DNA from: Streptomyces griseosporeus
Lineage (GTDB): Bacteria; Actinomycetota; Actinomycetes; Streptomycetales; Streptomycetaceae
Reading direction: 5' to 3'
NCBI RefSeq assembly: GCF_014656055.1
Contig: NZ_BNBR01000006.1
Coordinates: 372,001 to 436,000 of the forward strand
Length of the DNA: 64,000 nt
The notes under the pieces were generated by a model. It was given only the letters and a program-made list of their open reading frames with translations. It was not told the origin of the DNA and did no database searches. The first letter of the stretch is position 1, and every line of letters begins with the position of its first letter. This document shows, piece by piece, positions 52,909 through 62,315 of this stretch. Made by a program: the position numbers and the translations under genes.

Positions 52909-53763
52909 TCACTGCAGCCGGATGTCCAGCGCAGCCACCCGTTCCGGTGTCAGTGCGATGTCGATCACCGCGATGCGGTCGCGGACGAACGTGAAGGACA
53001 GGGCCCGTACCGGGCGGCCCTCGGAGAGGACCGCCACTCCGGGGACGCCGTCGATGAGCGCGGCCGTACCCTCGGGGCCGAAGCGGGCGTACGTCATCGC
53101 GCCGGAGGCCACCGTCCGCGCCCCCGCGCTCACCCCGGACTCGGTCCGCGCCACCACGTCCGGGTCCAGCACCCGCAGCAGCCCGTCGAAGTCCCCCTCC
53201 CGCGCCGCGCTGAGGAACGCGTCCACGATCTGCCGCTGCAGCGCCAGGTCGGCCTCCGGCTCCGGCGCGCCCTGCACCCGCCGCCGCGCCCGGCTGGCCA
53301 GTTGCCGGGCAGCCGCCGGGCTGCGGCCCACGATCGCCGCGACCTCCTCGAACGGCACCCCGAACAGATCGTGCAGCACGAACGCCAGCCGCTCGGCCGG
53401 CGTGAGCGTGTCCAGGACGACGAGCAGCGCGACGCCGACGGAGTCCGCGAGCAGCGCGTCCTGCTCGGGGCCCGCGCCGCCCGCCGACAGGGGCGTGTCG
53501 TCGAGGGGTTCCTCGGCGCGGGAGCGGCGCGAGCGGAGAATGTCGAGGCAGATCCGGCCGACGACGGTGGTCAGCCAGCCCGCGAGGTTGTCGATCTGCC
53601 CGGCACCGGACCGGCCGAGCCGGAGCCACGCCTCCTGCACCGCGTCGTCGGCCTCGGCGGTGGAGCCGAGCATCCGGTAGGCGACGGCCCGCAGCCGTCC
53701 CCGGTGCGCCTCGAACTGCCGGGCGAGGAAGTCGTCACCGGCCTCGGACGGGTCGTTCGTCAT
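52909..53763 (-). CDS. ECF41-type sigma factor (SigJ-like)
   Basis: The product is 284 residues. Region 2 holds RAVAYRMLGSTAEADDAVQEAW, followed by WLTTVVGRICLDILRSRRSR. Region 4 is about residues 115-170 (LTPAERLAFVLHDLFGVPFEEVAAIVGRSP), and the C-terminal SnoaL-like extension (about 180-284) contains the DGVPG motif known to regulate ECF41 activity. A precise TGTCACA-N16-CGTC promoter precedes it. The usual ECF41 partner (a COE-type carboxymuconolactone decarboxylase or oxidoreductase gene) is not adjacent. Confidence 0.94.
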   Translation of the reverse strand: MTNDPSEAGDDFLARQFEAHRGRLRAVAYRMLGSTAEADDAVQEAWLRLGRSGAGQIDNLAGWLTTVVGRICLDILRSRRSRAEEPLDDTPLSAGGAGPEQDALLADSVGVALLVVLDTLTPAERLAFVLHDLFGVPFEEVAAIVGRSPAAARQLASRARRRVQGAPEPEADLALQRQIVDAFLSAAREGDFDGLLRVLDPDVVARTESGVSAGARTVASGAMTYARFGPEGTAALIDGVPGVAVLSEGRPVRALSFTFVRDRIAVIDIALTPERVAALDIRLQ

Positions 53764-53801
53764 CTGTCACAGTCCCTCGGTCGTCCCAGTGTCGTACGGA
53801 T

Positions 53802-53828
53802 GACGGAGGGGAGGGGGGAGATGTGACA
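53802..53828 (-). promoter_or_regulatory. ECF41 own-type promoter
   Basis: On the minus strand TGTCACA (53828-53822), exactly 16 nt, then CGTC (53805-53802), ending 38 bp before the sigma factor ATG. It equals the published ECF41 consensus as I recall it, so autoregulation is likely. Confidence 0.85.
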
Positions 53829-53839
53829 GGGCGGGTCCG

Positions 53840-54277
53840 TCAGGTCCAGTCGCGGCCCGAGCGGCCCCGCTTCACCTCGGCCCGCTGCTTCTTCGTCCGC
53901 AGCCGCCGTTCGTTGATCCCGCGCGGGATCCGGGTCGGCTTGCGCGGCTTCGGCGGCGGGGCGGTCGCCTCGGCGAGCAGCGCCGCGAGGCGTACGGCGG
54001 CGGTCTCGCGGTTGCGCCACTGCGAGCGGTGCTCGGAGGCCCGTACGGAGATCACCCCGTCCACGAGGCGTGGCGCTAGGCGCTCCAGGGCGCGCCGCTT
54101 CCAGACCTCGGGCAGGGCCTCGGTGCCGGCCAGGTCGAAGCGCAGCTCGACCTGGGAGTCGGTGGTGTTGACGTGCTGTCCGCCGGGCCCCGAGGACCGC
54201 GAGAAGCGCCACAGCAGCTCGGCCTCGGGGAGCGCGACGGAACCGCGGATGAGATAGGGACCGGACATGCCGTCCAT
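53840..54277 (-). CDS. arfB: Alternative ribosome-rescue factor ArfB
   Basis: The product is 145 residues. SGPGGQHVNTTDSQVELRF contains the GGQ motif at about residues 32-34, and the C-terminus is highly basic (KPRKPTRIPRG, RRLRTKKQRAEVKRG), the tail that enters the empty mRNA channel. It hydrolyses peptidyl-tRNA on stalled ribosomes. ATG 54277 is used; ATG 54268 (MSGPYLIRG) is equally plausible. It lies directly upstream of the ECF41 promoter on the same strand. Confidence 0.93.
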   Translation of the reverse strand: MDGMSGPYLIRGSVALPEAELLWRFSRSSGPGGQHVNTTDSQVELRFDLAGTEALPEVWKRRALERLAPRLVDGVISVRASEHRSQWRNRETAAVRLAALLAEATAPPPKPRKPTRIPRGINERRLRTKKQRAEVKRGRSGRDWT

Positions 54278-54442
54278 GTTCCCGCCCGTGTCCGGTTCAC
54301 GTCACGCGAATATCGCGCGAGCGGGAGCCCCGGCGGCTCGGTAAAGAAAGTAAAGGACGCCGGAACCTTTGGTGGGGCTCTCTGCGTTCATACCGGTAGC
54401 TGTAGCTTCATGCCGTAAGCATCACGAGGGAAAGGACTCCCC

Positions 54443-55018
54443 ATGGCTGTAAGCCTGTCCAAGGGTGGCAACGTCTCGCTCACCAAGGAGGCTCCGGGCC
54501 TGACCGCTGTCACCGTGGGCCTGGGCTGGGACGTCCGCACCACCACGGGCACCGACTTCGACCTCGACGCGTCGGCGATCGCGGTCAACGCGCAGGGCAA
54601 GGTCTACTCGGACGCCCACTTCGTGTTCTTCAACAACAAGCAGACCCCGGACAACACGATCGTCCACACCGGCGACAACCGCACGGGTGAGGGCGCCGGC
54701 GACGACGAGGCGATCAACGTCAACCTGGCGGCCCTGCCGGCCGACATCGACAAGATCGTCTTCCCGGTCTCCATCTACGACGCGGAGAACCGCTCGCAGA
54801 ACTTCGGCCAGGTCCGCAACGCCTACATCCGCATCATCAACCAGGCGGGCGGCGCCGAGATCGCGCGGTACGACCTGTCGGAGGACGCCGCCACGGAGAC
54901 GGCCATGGTCTTCGGCGAGCTGTACCGCAACGGCGCCGAGTGGAAGTTCCGCGCCGTCGGCCAGGGTTACGCCTCGGGCCTGGTCGGCATCGCCCAGGAC
55001 TTCGGCGTCAACGTCTGA
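54443..55018 (+). CDS. terD: TerD-family protein
   Basis: The product is 191 residues. [20 protein letters not shown] at 27-46, [21 protein letters not shown] with [10 protein letters not shown] (calcium-binding acidic cluster), and [11 protein letters not shown] match TerD. The family is named for tellurite resistance, but in Streptomyces it is a calcium-binding stress or developmental protein. GGAAAGGA lies 8 nt before ATG 54443. It is a single gene; the GNAT gene 108 bp downstream has its own -10. Confidence 0.95.
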   Translation: MAVSLSKGGNVSLTKEAPGLTAVTVGLGWDVRTTTGTDFDLDASAIAVNAQGKVYSDAHFVFFNNKQTPDNTIVHTGDNRTGEGAGDDEAINVNLAALPADIDKIVFPVSIYDAENRSQNFGQVRNAYIRIINQAGGAEIARYDLSEDAATETAMVFGELYRNGAEWKFRAVGQGYASGLVGIAQDFGVNV

Positions 55019-55126
55019 CGCGCGGCACACCGCCGCCCGTTCACGGCAGCCCCCGGCCATCGTCCGTCGCAGAACGCCGGGGGCTCCGGGCCGCCTCGCG
55101 TCAGGGGCACGCGCTAGCGTCCTGGC

Positions 55127-55666
55127 GTGATCATCGAGCCTCTTGTCACCGGCCCTGACGGCGGTGTCCCCGCCCCGCTCCTCGCCGAGCTGACCGCGCT
55201 GTACGCGTCGAACCGCGACTTCCACGCCCTCAGCGGCGACTTCCCCGATCCGGACGACGTCCGGGAGGAGCAGGTCGCGGCGGCGCTCGCGGACGACCTG
55301 GCGCACCCGGACGCGGAGGTGCTGCTGGCCCGTTCGGAGGGCCGGCTCGTCGGCGTGGCCGTCACGCTCGCCCGCCACCCCGACCCCGCCGATCCCGATC
55401 CGTGGATCGGCCTGCTGATGGTGGACGCGGGCACCCACCGGCGCGGGTACGGCCGCCGGCTCGCCGCCGCCGTGGAGGACCGGTTCCGCGCCGCCGGCCG
55501 GTCCGCCGTACGCCTCGCCGTGCTGGAGAACAACCCCAGGGCGCTCGCCTTCTGGACCTCCCTCGGGTACGAGGTGATCGGCCACCGCCGCGACCGCCAA
55601 CTGGACCGTCCCTGCGTCGTGCTGCGCAAGCCGCTGCCCGCACCGGGCGCATTCCGGGAGGGGTGA
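55127..55666 (+). CDS. GNAT-family N-acetyltransferase
   Basis: The product is 179 residues. The acetyl-CoA loop RRGYGRRLAAAVEDRF follows the strand WIGLLMVDAGTH, and AVRLAVLENNPRALAFWTSLGYEVIG is the usual end. The substrate is unknown. TAGCGT (55115-55120) lies 6 nt before GTG 55127, indicating a leaderless transcript. Confidence 0.9.
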   Translation: MIIEPLVTGPDGGVPAPLLAELTALYASNRDFHALSGDFPDPDDVREEQVAAALADDLAHPDAEVLLARSEGRLVGVAVTLARHPDPADPDPWIGLLMVDAGTHRRGYGRRLAAAVEDRFRAAGRSAVRLAVLENNPRALAFWTSLGYEVIGHRRDRQLDRPCVVLRKPLPAPGAFREG

Positions 55667-55884
55667 CATTCCACGCCCCAACAGCGCTGTAGAGAAAGGG
55701 AATTGACCCCTCCACAGGTCGTCCGCATACCGGATCCGCACCACCGTCTTTCGGATACGAACACGTAAAATCTTGACTGCGCCCTGTCAAACGACAGTGG
55801 CAGGTGTCACCCTCTCCTCACTCGCCGCTAACTCTGTGCCCCACCTGTGCCTCAACCACGAGGCCAGCGACCCCAGGAGACCGA

Positions 55885-57519
55885 GTGAGACAGCAGTCCC
55901 GCGCCACCCGCACCACCACGCTCCGCGCCGCCGCCCTGATCGGCTCGGCGGCGATGGTGGTCCTCGCCCTGCAGAACGGCTCCGCCACCGCGGCCCCCGA
56001 GCAGAGCAGCACGGCCCCCGCGTCCGCCACCGCCCTCACCCTCTCCCCCTCGGCCCGCGCCGCCGCGCTGCAGACGGCGCAGGACGCCGCGCCCGCCGCC
56101 GCCCGTCAACTCGGGCTCGGCAGCGCGGAGAAGCTCGTCGTCCGGGACGTCGTCAAGGACGCCGACGGCACGGTGCACACCCGCTACGAGCGCACCTATG
56201 CCGGCCTGCCCGTCCTCGGCGGCGACCTGGTCACCCACGTCAAGGGCGGCGCCCTGAAGGGCGTCACCAAGGCGACCGGCGCGCGCATAACCGTGGCGTC
56301 CACGGACGCCGCCGTCCCCGCCGCCACCGCCAAGGCGGGCGCCCTCAAGGCCGCCGACAGCGCCTCCGCCGCCGCCTCCGGCGCCCGCAAGGTGATCTGG
56401 GCCGCCGGCGCCAAGCCGGTCCTGGCCTGGGAGACCGTCGTCACCGGCCTGCAGCACGACGGCACCCCGAGCGAGCTGCACGTCATCACCGACGCCACCT
56501 CCGGCAAGGAGCTGTACTCCTTCGAGGCGATCGAGACCGGCACCGGCACCAGCCAGTACAGCGGCACGGTCACCCTCGGCACCACCGCCTCCGCCTCCGG
56601 CGGCTTCGACCTGATCGACGGCGGCCGCGGCGGCCACAAGACGTACGACCTCAACGGCGGTACCACCGGCACCGGCACCCTCTTCCACGACGCCGACGAC
56701 GTCTGGGGCAACGGCACGGTCACCAACCGCCAGACCGCCGCCGTCGACGCCGCCTACGGCGCCCAGGTGACGTGGGACTTCTACAAGTCCGCCTTCAACC
56801 GCAGCGGTATCGCCGGTGACGGCAAGGCCGCCTACTCCCGCGTCCACTACGGCAACGCGTACAACAACGCGTTCTGGTCGGACTCCTGCTTCTGCATGAC
56901 GTACGGCGACGGCGCGAACAACGCCAAGCCGCTGACCTCGCTCGACGTGGCGGGCCACGAGATGAGCCACGGTCTGACCGCGGCCACCGCCGGCCTCAAC
57001 TACCGCCGCGAGTCCGGCGGTCTGAACGAGGCCACCTCCGACATCTTCGGCACCTCGGTGGAGTTCTTCGCCAACAACTCCGCCGACCAGGGCGACTACC
57101 TGATCGGTGAGAAGATCGACCTCCGCGGCAACGGCACCCCGCTGCGGTACATGGACAAGCCCAGCAAGGACGGCAGCTCCGCCGACTACTGGTCCTCCGG
57201 CGTCGGCCGCCTCGACGTGCACTACTCGTCGGGCGTGGCGAACCACTTCTTCTACCTGCTGTCCGAGGGCAGCGGCGCGAAGACGATCAACGGCGTCAGC
57301 TACAACTCGCCCACCTACGACGGCTCCACGGTCACCGGCATCGGCCGGGACAAGGCCTACCAGATCTGGTACAAGGCCCTGACCACGTACTTCACCTCCA
57401 CCACGGACTACGCGGGCGCCCGCGCCGGCACCCTGCAGGCCGCCGCGGCCCTGTACGGGTCCGGCAGCGCCGAGTACAACGCGGTGGCGGCGGCCTGGAA
57501 GGCCGTCAACGTCAACTGA
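55885..57519 (+). CDS. Secreted M4-family metallopeptidase (thermolysin-like)
   Basis: The product is 544 residues. A basic N-terminus and hydrophobic segment (RAAALIGSAAMVVLAL) form a signal peptide ending near SATAAPEQ. A propeptide (FTP-like, about 70-200) follows. The mature enzyme has zinc motif GHEMSHG and the second ligand in GLNEATSDIFG, about 26 residues later, plus the C-terminal M4 domain. It is an extracellular protease. GTG 55885 is preceded by CAGGAGA. It converges on an M1 peptidase gene. Confidence 0.94.
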   Translation: MRQQSRATRTTTLRAAALIGSAAMVVLALQNGSATAAPEQSSTAPASATALTLSPSARAAALQTAQDAAPAAARQLGLGSAEKLVVRDVVKDADGTVHTRYERTYAGLPVLGGDLVTHVKGGALKGVTKATGARITVASTDAAVPAATAKAGALKAADSASAAASGARKVIWAAGAKPVLAWETVVTGLQHDGTPSELHVITDATSGKELYSFEAIETGTGTSQYSGTVTLGTTASASGGFDLIDGGRGGHKTYDLNGGTTGTGTLFHDADDVWGNGTVTNRQTAAVDAAYGAQVTWDFYKSAFNRSGIAGDGKAAYSRVHYGNAYNNAFWSDSCFCMTYGDGANNAKPLTSLDVAGHEMSHGLTAATAGLNYRRESGGLNEATSDIFGTSVEFFANNSADQGDYLIGEKIDLRGNGTPLRYMDKPSKDGSSADYWSSGVGRLDVHYSSGVANHFFYLLSEGSGAKTINGVSYNSPTYDGSTVTGIGRDKAYQIWYKALTTYFTSTTDYAGARAGTLQAAAALYGSGSAEYNAVAAAWKAVNVN

Positions 57520-57537
57520 CGTCGTCTCGCGACGGTC

Positions 57538-57578
57538 GGCCGGGCCGTCCCTCCTGGGGGGCGGTCCGGCCTTCCGTC
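57538..57578. terminator. Probable bidirectional terminator between the M4 and M1 genes
   Basis: GGCCGGGCCGTCCC pairs with GGGGCGGTCCGGCC with two G-U pairs, between the two convergent stops. The right arm is part of a 20-bp direct repeat (57559-57578 and 57584-57603, 19/20 identical, period 25) spanning the M1 stop. Confidence 0.6.
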
Positions 57579-57579
57579 T

Positions 57580-58983
57580 TCAGGGGCGGTCCGGCTTTCC
57601 GTCGCCGTACAGCCAGTCCTTCCAGATGCCGCTGAAGTCCACGTCCGGGGCCTGCTTCTCGACGAAGGCGGTGAAGTCGGCGGTGGAGACGTTGCCGTGC
57701 CGGTGGGCGGCGGCCCAGCCCTGCACGAGGTCGTAGAAGGCGTCGTCGCCGACGGCCTGCCGGATCTTGTGCAGGACCATCGCGCCGCGCTCGTAGACCG
57801 GGTGGGCGGAGATGTGCGCGGCGCCGCTCGGCTCGGCCGGCGGGAAGTCCCACAGGTCCGCGTACGCCTCCACGCCGTGGTCGTACAGCTCCCGGAAGGT
57901 CTCCTCGGCGGTGTCGCCGCCGTGGTCCTCGCCCCACAGCCACTCCGCGTACGTCGCGAAGGACTCGTTCAGCCACATGTCCCGCCAGGTCTTCGGCGTG
58001 ACGGAGTCGCCGTACCACTGGTGGGCCAGCTCGTGCACCAGGGTGAAGGTGTCGGTGGGGCCGGGGAAGACGGGCCGGTTCTGCGTCTCCAGGGCGTAGT
58101 CGGCGTCCTCCTCGCGGTCGACGATCACGCCGGTGGAGGAGAACGGGTACGGGCCGAAATTGGTCTCCAGCCAGTCCATGATCTCCGGCAGCTGGGCCAG
58201 CACCTTCCTGCTGGCGGCGGCGCTGACGGGGTCCACGGCGACATACGCCGGCAGGTGCCGCTCGCCGACCGTGGGGGTGGTGACCTCGAAGCGGCCGATG
58301 GCGAGGGTGGCGAGATAGCTCGCCATGGGCTCGCCGGTGTGCCAGGCGAAGGTGGTGCGGCCGCCGCTCGACGTCCGGTCGCGCAGCTCCCCGTTGGACA
58401 CGGCCGTCAGCCCGTCGGGGACGGTGACGGTGATGTCGTACGACGCCTTGTCGGAGGGGTGGTGGTTGCCCGGGTACCAGGCCATCGACCCGGTCGGCTC
58501 GCCCAGCGCGAGCGCGCCGTCGGCGGTCGGCAGCCAGCCCTCCTTGGAGCCGTCGGCGTCGGTGACGGTCTGCGGGGTGCCCGCGTAGCGGACGGTGACC
58601 TGGAAGGTCTCGCCGCGGTCGAGGTCCTCGCGGGGGCGGACGGTGAGTTCCTGGCCGGCGCGGCTGAAGCGGGCGGGGCGGCCCTCGACGGTGACCTCTT
58701 CGACGGTCAGGCCCGTGAGGTCCAGGTCGAACGCGGAAAGGTCCTTGGTGGCGCGGGCGGTGAGCTGCGCGGTGCCGGTGAGGTGGCGGCGGGCCGGGTC
58801 GTAGGACAGCCGCAGGTCGTAGTGGCCGACGTCGTAGCCGCCGTTGCCGGCCTTCGCGAAGTACGGGTCGCGCACGCCGGCGCCGCCCGGTGTTCCGTGC
58901 ACCCCGCCGCCGCCTCCGGCGCTGCACGCGGTCAGGGCGAGGGCGAGCAGGGCGGCGGGGACAACGGGCGCGAATCGGGACAC
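57580..58983 (-). CDS. M1-family metallopeptidase lipoprotein
   Basis: The product is 467 residues. A lipobox LTAC follows a hydrophobic signal (VPAALLALAL). Zinc motif HELAHQWYGD with the downstream Glu in NESFATYAEW defines M1; the usual exopeptidase GAMEN motif is replaced by YALETQNRP. It is probably an extracellular peptidase attached to the membrane. TAGGAT (minus strand, 58996-58991) lies 7 nt before GTG 58983, so the mRNA is leaderless; ATG 59031 upstream has no support. It is divergent from the 59021 gene. Confidence 0.93.
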   Translation of the reverse strand: MSRFAPVVPAALLALALTACSAGGGGGVHGTPGGAGVRDPYFAKAGNGGYDVGHYDLRLSYDPARRHLTGTAQLTARATKDLSAFDLDLTGLTVEEVTVEGRPARFSRAGQELTVRPREDLDRGETFQVTVRYAGTPQTVTDADGSKEGWLPTADGALALGEPTGSMAWYPGNHHPSDKASYDITVTVPDGLTAVSNGELRDRTSSGGRTTFAWHTGEPMASYLATLAIGRFEVTTPTVGERHLPAYVAVDPVSAAASRKVLAQLPEIMDWLETNFGPYPFSSTGVIVDREEDADYALETQNRPVFPGPTDTFTLVHELAHQWYGDSVTPKTWRDMWLNESFATYAEWLWGEDHGGDTAEETFRELYDHGVEAYADLWDFPPAEPSGAAHISAHPVYERGAMVLHKIRQAVGDDAFYDLVQGWAAAHRHGNVSTADFTAFVEKQAPDVDFSGIWKDWLYGDGKPDRP

Positions 58984-59020
58984 GACCGTGATCCTATGCG
59001 GGCATGACACCATTTCCCCC

Positions 59021-59521
59021 GTGCTCGACATCGGCTACGCCCTCTCCACCCGCTTCCCGGACCCGCCCCAGACGGACTACCGGCGCGCGGACGTCCACGC
59101 CCTGCGCCACGACCTGTTCTGCGGCGACGTCTACCTCGCGGACACGGAGGCCGACCGGGAACTGTCCACAGCCTGGGGATGGGTGCCCGTGCTGGACTTC
59201 GCGTGGGCGCTGTGCGACATCGTCGAGCGGCTCGACCGGGACCCGGCGGGCTCCCGTGCCTCCCGCCCCCAGCACGCGGAGCTGGACTTCACCGAGTCCA
59301 CCGACCGCCTGCTCTTCGAGCGCCGCTTCGGCTGGGTCGACATCGAGTCCGACTGGATGCCGGCCGAGGAACCCCCGCTCACCTTCTCCCACGCCGAACT
59401 GCGCCGCGAGGCCCGGGATTTCCTCCACGATCTGATCGCCGACCTGTGCGACCTGCACGAGGACCTGGCGGAGAACCCGGCCATCTGGACCCTCCAGGCC
59501 ACCTTCCCCCGCCTGCCGTGA
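59021..59521 (+). CDS. Hypothetical protein
   Basis: The product is 166 residues, acidic, without signal or membrane segment. It starts MLDIGYALSTRFPDPP and includes RHDLFCGDVYLADTEADRE, WGWVPVLDFAWALCDIVERLD and LRREARDFLHDLIADLCDLHEDL. I do not recognise a family. CACCAT (59008-59013) lies 7 nt before GTG 59021, giving a leaderless start. The stop lies 7 bp before the convergent 59529 gene. Its strand and position give no functional hint. Confidence 0.8.
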   Translation: MLDIGYALSTRFPDPPQTDYRRADVHALRHDLFCGDVYLADTEADRELSTAWGWVPVLDFAWALCDIVERLDRDPAGSRASRPQHAELDFTESTDRLLFERRFGWVDIESDWMPAEEPPLTFSHAELRREARDFLHDLIADLCDLHEDLAENPAIWTLQATFPRLP

Positions 59522-59528
59522 CGCCCGC

Positions 59529-60170
59529 TCAGCCCTGAGCGGCCGGCCACCGCGCCGGCCCCACCAGCACCAGGTCCCAGGGCACCACTCCCCGGGGCAG
59601 CCTCCCCTTGCCGATCTCGTCGTATCCGTAGGCCAGGCGCGCCGGGTCCAGGCCGAGGCAGGCCATCACCTCCGCGTGCTGGGCCTCCGCGAACACGTAC
59701 CGGCCGTCCTCGCCGTCGTCCGGGTCGAGCGGCACACCCCGCAGCGCGGACAGCAGCCGCTGCCGGTCCACGGGCCCGGCGGCCAGCCGCAGGAAGGCGT
59801 CCGGGTCCACCCCGACCGGTTCCGGCCACACGAAGGCCGCCTCCTCGTCGTGGTCGCCGTCCTCCTCCGGCACCGGGTCGTCGTCGAAATAGCCGGGACA
59901 CGAGTCGTAGTGGACGAGCACCTCGCCGTCGTCGCACACCCCCATCACCAGCACGTCGGAGTCGTACAGGAACATGCCGAGCGCGGGCGCCCGCAGCAGC
60001 CGGCTCAGCGGGGCGGCCAGGTCGGGGCAGGACGTCTCCGGGTCCAGGTACAGCACCGTGTGCTCCGCGCCCGCCGGTACCGCGTACCCGTGGAAGTCCT
60101 CCCCGGCCAGCAGCGGCAGCACCTCCGCGCACGCCCTGGCCACCAGCACGTTCCCGTAGAACGCCCCCAC
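59529..60170 (-). CDS. Hypothetical acidic protein
   Basis: The product is 213 residues. Features are VGAFYGNVLVARACAEVLPLLA, a central VLVMGVCDDGEVLVHYDSCPGYFDDDP and a C-terminal LACLGLDPARLAYGYDEIGKG (approximate). The acidic DDDPVPEEDGDHDEE run around residue 110 is notable. No named family is recognised; the layout recalls small SUKH-like proteins but I cannot show homology. GTG 60170 begins 2 bp after the stop of the pentapeptide-repeat gene, so they form an operon. Confidence 0.75.
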   Translation of the reverse strand: MGAFYGNVLVARACAEVLPLLAGEDFHGYAVPAGAEHTVLYLDPETSCPDLAAPLSRLLRAPALGMFLYDSDVLVMGVCDDGEVLVHYDSCPGYFDDDPVPEEDGDHDEEAAFVWPEPVGVDPDAFLRLAAGPVDRQRLLSALRGVPLDPDDGEDGRYVFAEAQHAEVMACLGLDPARLAYGYDEIGKGRLPRGVVPWDLVLVGPARWPAAQG

Positions 60171-60172
60171 CG

Positions 60173-60943
60173 TCAGTCCTCCACCCTGATGCCCAGCTCG
60201 CCCGCCAGCAGCGGGGCCAGGTCCAGCAGCTGTCCCGTGCTGATCACCGCGCCGGACAGGCGGTCCAGGCCGCGGGTGATCTCCAGGGGGGCCGCGCCGC
60301 GCAGGTCCACGTCGGTCAGCGCGGCCGTGCCGAAGTCGGCGGACTTCACGGCGCAGTCCACGAACGCGACCCGCTCCAGGCGGGCCCCCGCGAAGTCCGG
60401 CTCGACCAGCACGCAGGACTCGAAGACGACGTCTCTCAGGCGGGCCCTGCGCAGGTTCAGGTAGTCGATCTTGCCGCCGCGGACCAGGACCCGCTCCAGC
60501 ACCGCCCCGTGCAGCTGCGTCCCACCCAGCCGGGCGTCGAGCAGCTCCACGTCCCTGAGCGTCGCCTCCGCCAGGTCCGTGCCCACCCCGCGCACGCCCG
60601 TCAGCACCGAGTCCAGCACACGCGCGTGCCGCAGCCGCGTCTCGTCCAGCGCGCACCCCGCCAGCCGGCAGTCCATGAACCGGGCCCCCGCCCCGTCCTG
60701 CCCGCCCAGGTCCGCGTCCCGGAACTCCAGCCCGTCGTAGTCCCCGTCCGGCTCCAGGCCGCCCCCGCGGAACCCCCGCAGCTCCGGCAGGCGCACCTCG
60801 GGCCGCCGCGCCGCCTTCACACCCGGCCTCACACCCGTGCCCACCCCCGCTCTCGCGCCCGTCCGCGCACCCCTCTTCGCACCGGCCCCCGCACCCGGCT
60901 CCGCCCCTGTCCTCGCACCCGCGCCCTCGCGCCCGCCTGCCAT
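60173..60943 (-). CDS. Pentapeptide-repeat protein
   Basis: The product is 256 residues. The first 45 residues are an Ala/Gly/Arg low-complexity tail (GAGARTGAEPGAGAGAKRG). Residues 68-220 form a right-handed beta-helix of A(D/N/R)LxX-type pentapeptides (LEFRDADLGG, TDLAEATLRDVELLDARLGG, RRARLRDVVFE, ADFGTAALTDVDLRGA). Such proteins can mimic DNA or act as scaffolds; here no target is indicated. ATG 60943 is the likely start. It is followed by the 59529 gene after 2 bp. Function unknown. Confidence 0.85.
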   Translation of the reverse strand: MAGGREGAGARTGAEPGAGAGAKRGARTGARAGVGTGVRPGVKAARRPEVRLPELRGFRGGGLEPDGDYDGLEFRDADLGGQDGAGARFMDCRLAGCALDETRLRHARVLDSVLTGVRGVGTDLAEATLRDVELLDARLGGTQLHGAVLERVLVRGGKIDYLNLRRARLRDVVFESCVLVEPDFAGARLERVAFVDCAVKSADFGTAALTDVDLRGAAPLEITRGLDRLSGAVISTGQLLDLAPLLAGELGIRVED

Positions 60944-61068
60944 GGCCCCATGCTGCACCCCGCCACTGACAATCGCCCTGACCTGCGCAAACCCCGCCCG
61001 TGTCACATTTCGGCGCCGTATCCGGTCGTACTCGTGAAAGCCGCGCACCCGCGAGGAGGACCACCGAC

Positions 61069-62247
61069 ATGCGCCACCCCCGCCCCGCCCACCGCCTCAC
61101 CGTCATCGGCGGCGGCTTCGCCGGACTCACCGCGGCCATCACCGCCGCCGAGGCCGGCGCCAAGGTCACCGTCTTCGAAGCCCACCACACCCTCGGCGGC
61201 CGGGCCCGCACCGCCGACGGGCCGTACCGGACCAACGACGGCCCCCACGCCCTCTACAGCGGCGGCCCCCACTGGTCCTGGCTGCGGCAGCGCGACCTCA
61301 TCGGGCCGCTGGCCCCGCTGCCGCCCCTGGAGGCCGCCCGGCTGCGGCTGCGTCACAAGGGCGTCCTGCGCCGCACCCCGCCCTTCGCGCTGCTCAAGCT
61401 GCTGCGCCCCGGCATCCGCCACGCCCCCGTCGACACCGACTTCCTCACCTGGGCCACCGGCGTCGCCGGCGAGGAGGCCGCCCGCGCCGCCGCGAACTAC
61501 TCGGCCGTCGCGCTCTTCCACCACGACCCCGGCGCCCTGTCCGCCGCCTTCGTGCAGGAACGCCTGCGCCGCGCCACCAAGCTGCCCCCCGAGGCGCACT
61601 ACCCGCGCGGCGGCTGGGCCACCGTCATCGACCGGATGGCCGCCCGCGCCTGGAACCTCGGCGTCCGTATGGAGACCCTGTCCCGCGTCGACACCCTCCC
61701 CACCGACACCCCCGTCGTCGTCGCCACCTCCCTCGACGCCGCCCGGCGCCTCCTCGCCGACGACTCCCTGACCTGGCCGAGCGGCCGAACCGCCCTCATC
61801 GACCTCGCCGTCCGCACCCGCCGCGGCGACGCCTTCGCCGTCTCCGACCTCGACTCCCCCGGCTGGCTGGAGCGCTTCACCGCGCAGGACCGCACCCTCG
61901 CCCCGGCCGGCGAGCAGCTCGTCCAGGGCCAGATCCCCCTCGCCCCGCACGAGACCCGCGCCGACGGCACCGCCCGCGCCGAGGACCTGCTCGACCTGGC
62001 CTTCCCCGGCTGGCGCGAGCGCGTCACCTGGCGCCGCGAGGCCACCGCCAACGGCCGCACCGGCGCCGTCGACCTCCCCGGCACCAGCTGGCGCGACCGA
62101 CCCGCGATCGACCGCGGTGACGGCGTCTACCTCGCCGGCGACCAGGTCGCCGCCCCCGGCGTCCTCTCCGAGGTCTCCTTCAACAGCGCCCTGACCGCCG
62201 TCTCCCTCGCCCTCGGCCGCAACGCCCTTGACCTCAAGCGCGCTTGA
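61069..62247 (+). CDS. FAD-dependent oxidoreductase, amine oxidase/desaturase-like
   Basis: The product is 392 residues. The dinucleotide fold VIGGGFAGLTAAITAAEAGAK is followed by VFEAHHTLGGRART, the second conserved Gly-Arg motif. The end GVYLAGDQVAAPGVLSEVSFNSAL matches the C-terminal FAD motif of phytoene-desaturase or protoporphyrinogen-oxidase type proteins. The substrate is unknown. GAGGAGG lies 9-10 nt before ATG 61069. It may be cotranscribed with the quinone-oxidoreductase gene 69 bp downstream. Confidence 0.9.
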   Translation: MRHPRPAHRLTVIGGGFAGLTAAITAAEAGAKVTVFEAHHTLGGRARTADGPYRTNDGPHALYSGGPHWSWLRQRDLIGPLAPLPPLEAARLRLRHKGVLRRTPPFALLKLLRPGIRHAPVDTDFLTWATGVAGEEAARAAANYSAVALFHHDPGALSAAFVQERLRRATKLPPEAHYPRGGWATVIDRMAARAWNLGVRMETLSRVDTLPTDTPVVVATSLDAARRLLADDSLTWPSGRTALIDLAVRTRRGDAFAVSDLDSPGWLERFTAQDRTLAPAGEQLVQGQIPLAPHETRADGTARAEDLLDLAFPGWRERVTWRREATANGRTGAVDLPGTSWRDRPAIDRGDGVYLAGDQVAAPGVLSEVSFNSALTAVSLALGRNALDLKRA

Positions 62248-62315
62248 GGTTGAACAGTGGGGCGCGCCGACCCACGAGAACCCGGGCCGACCCACACAAC
62301 CCAGAGGGGGACCCC

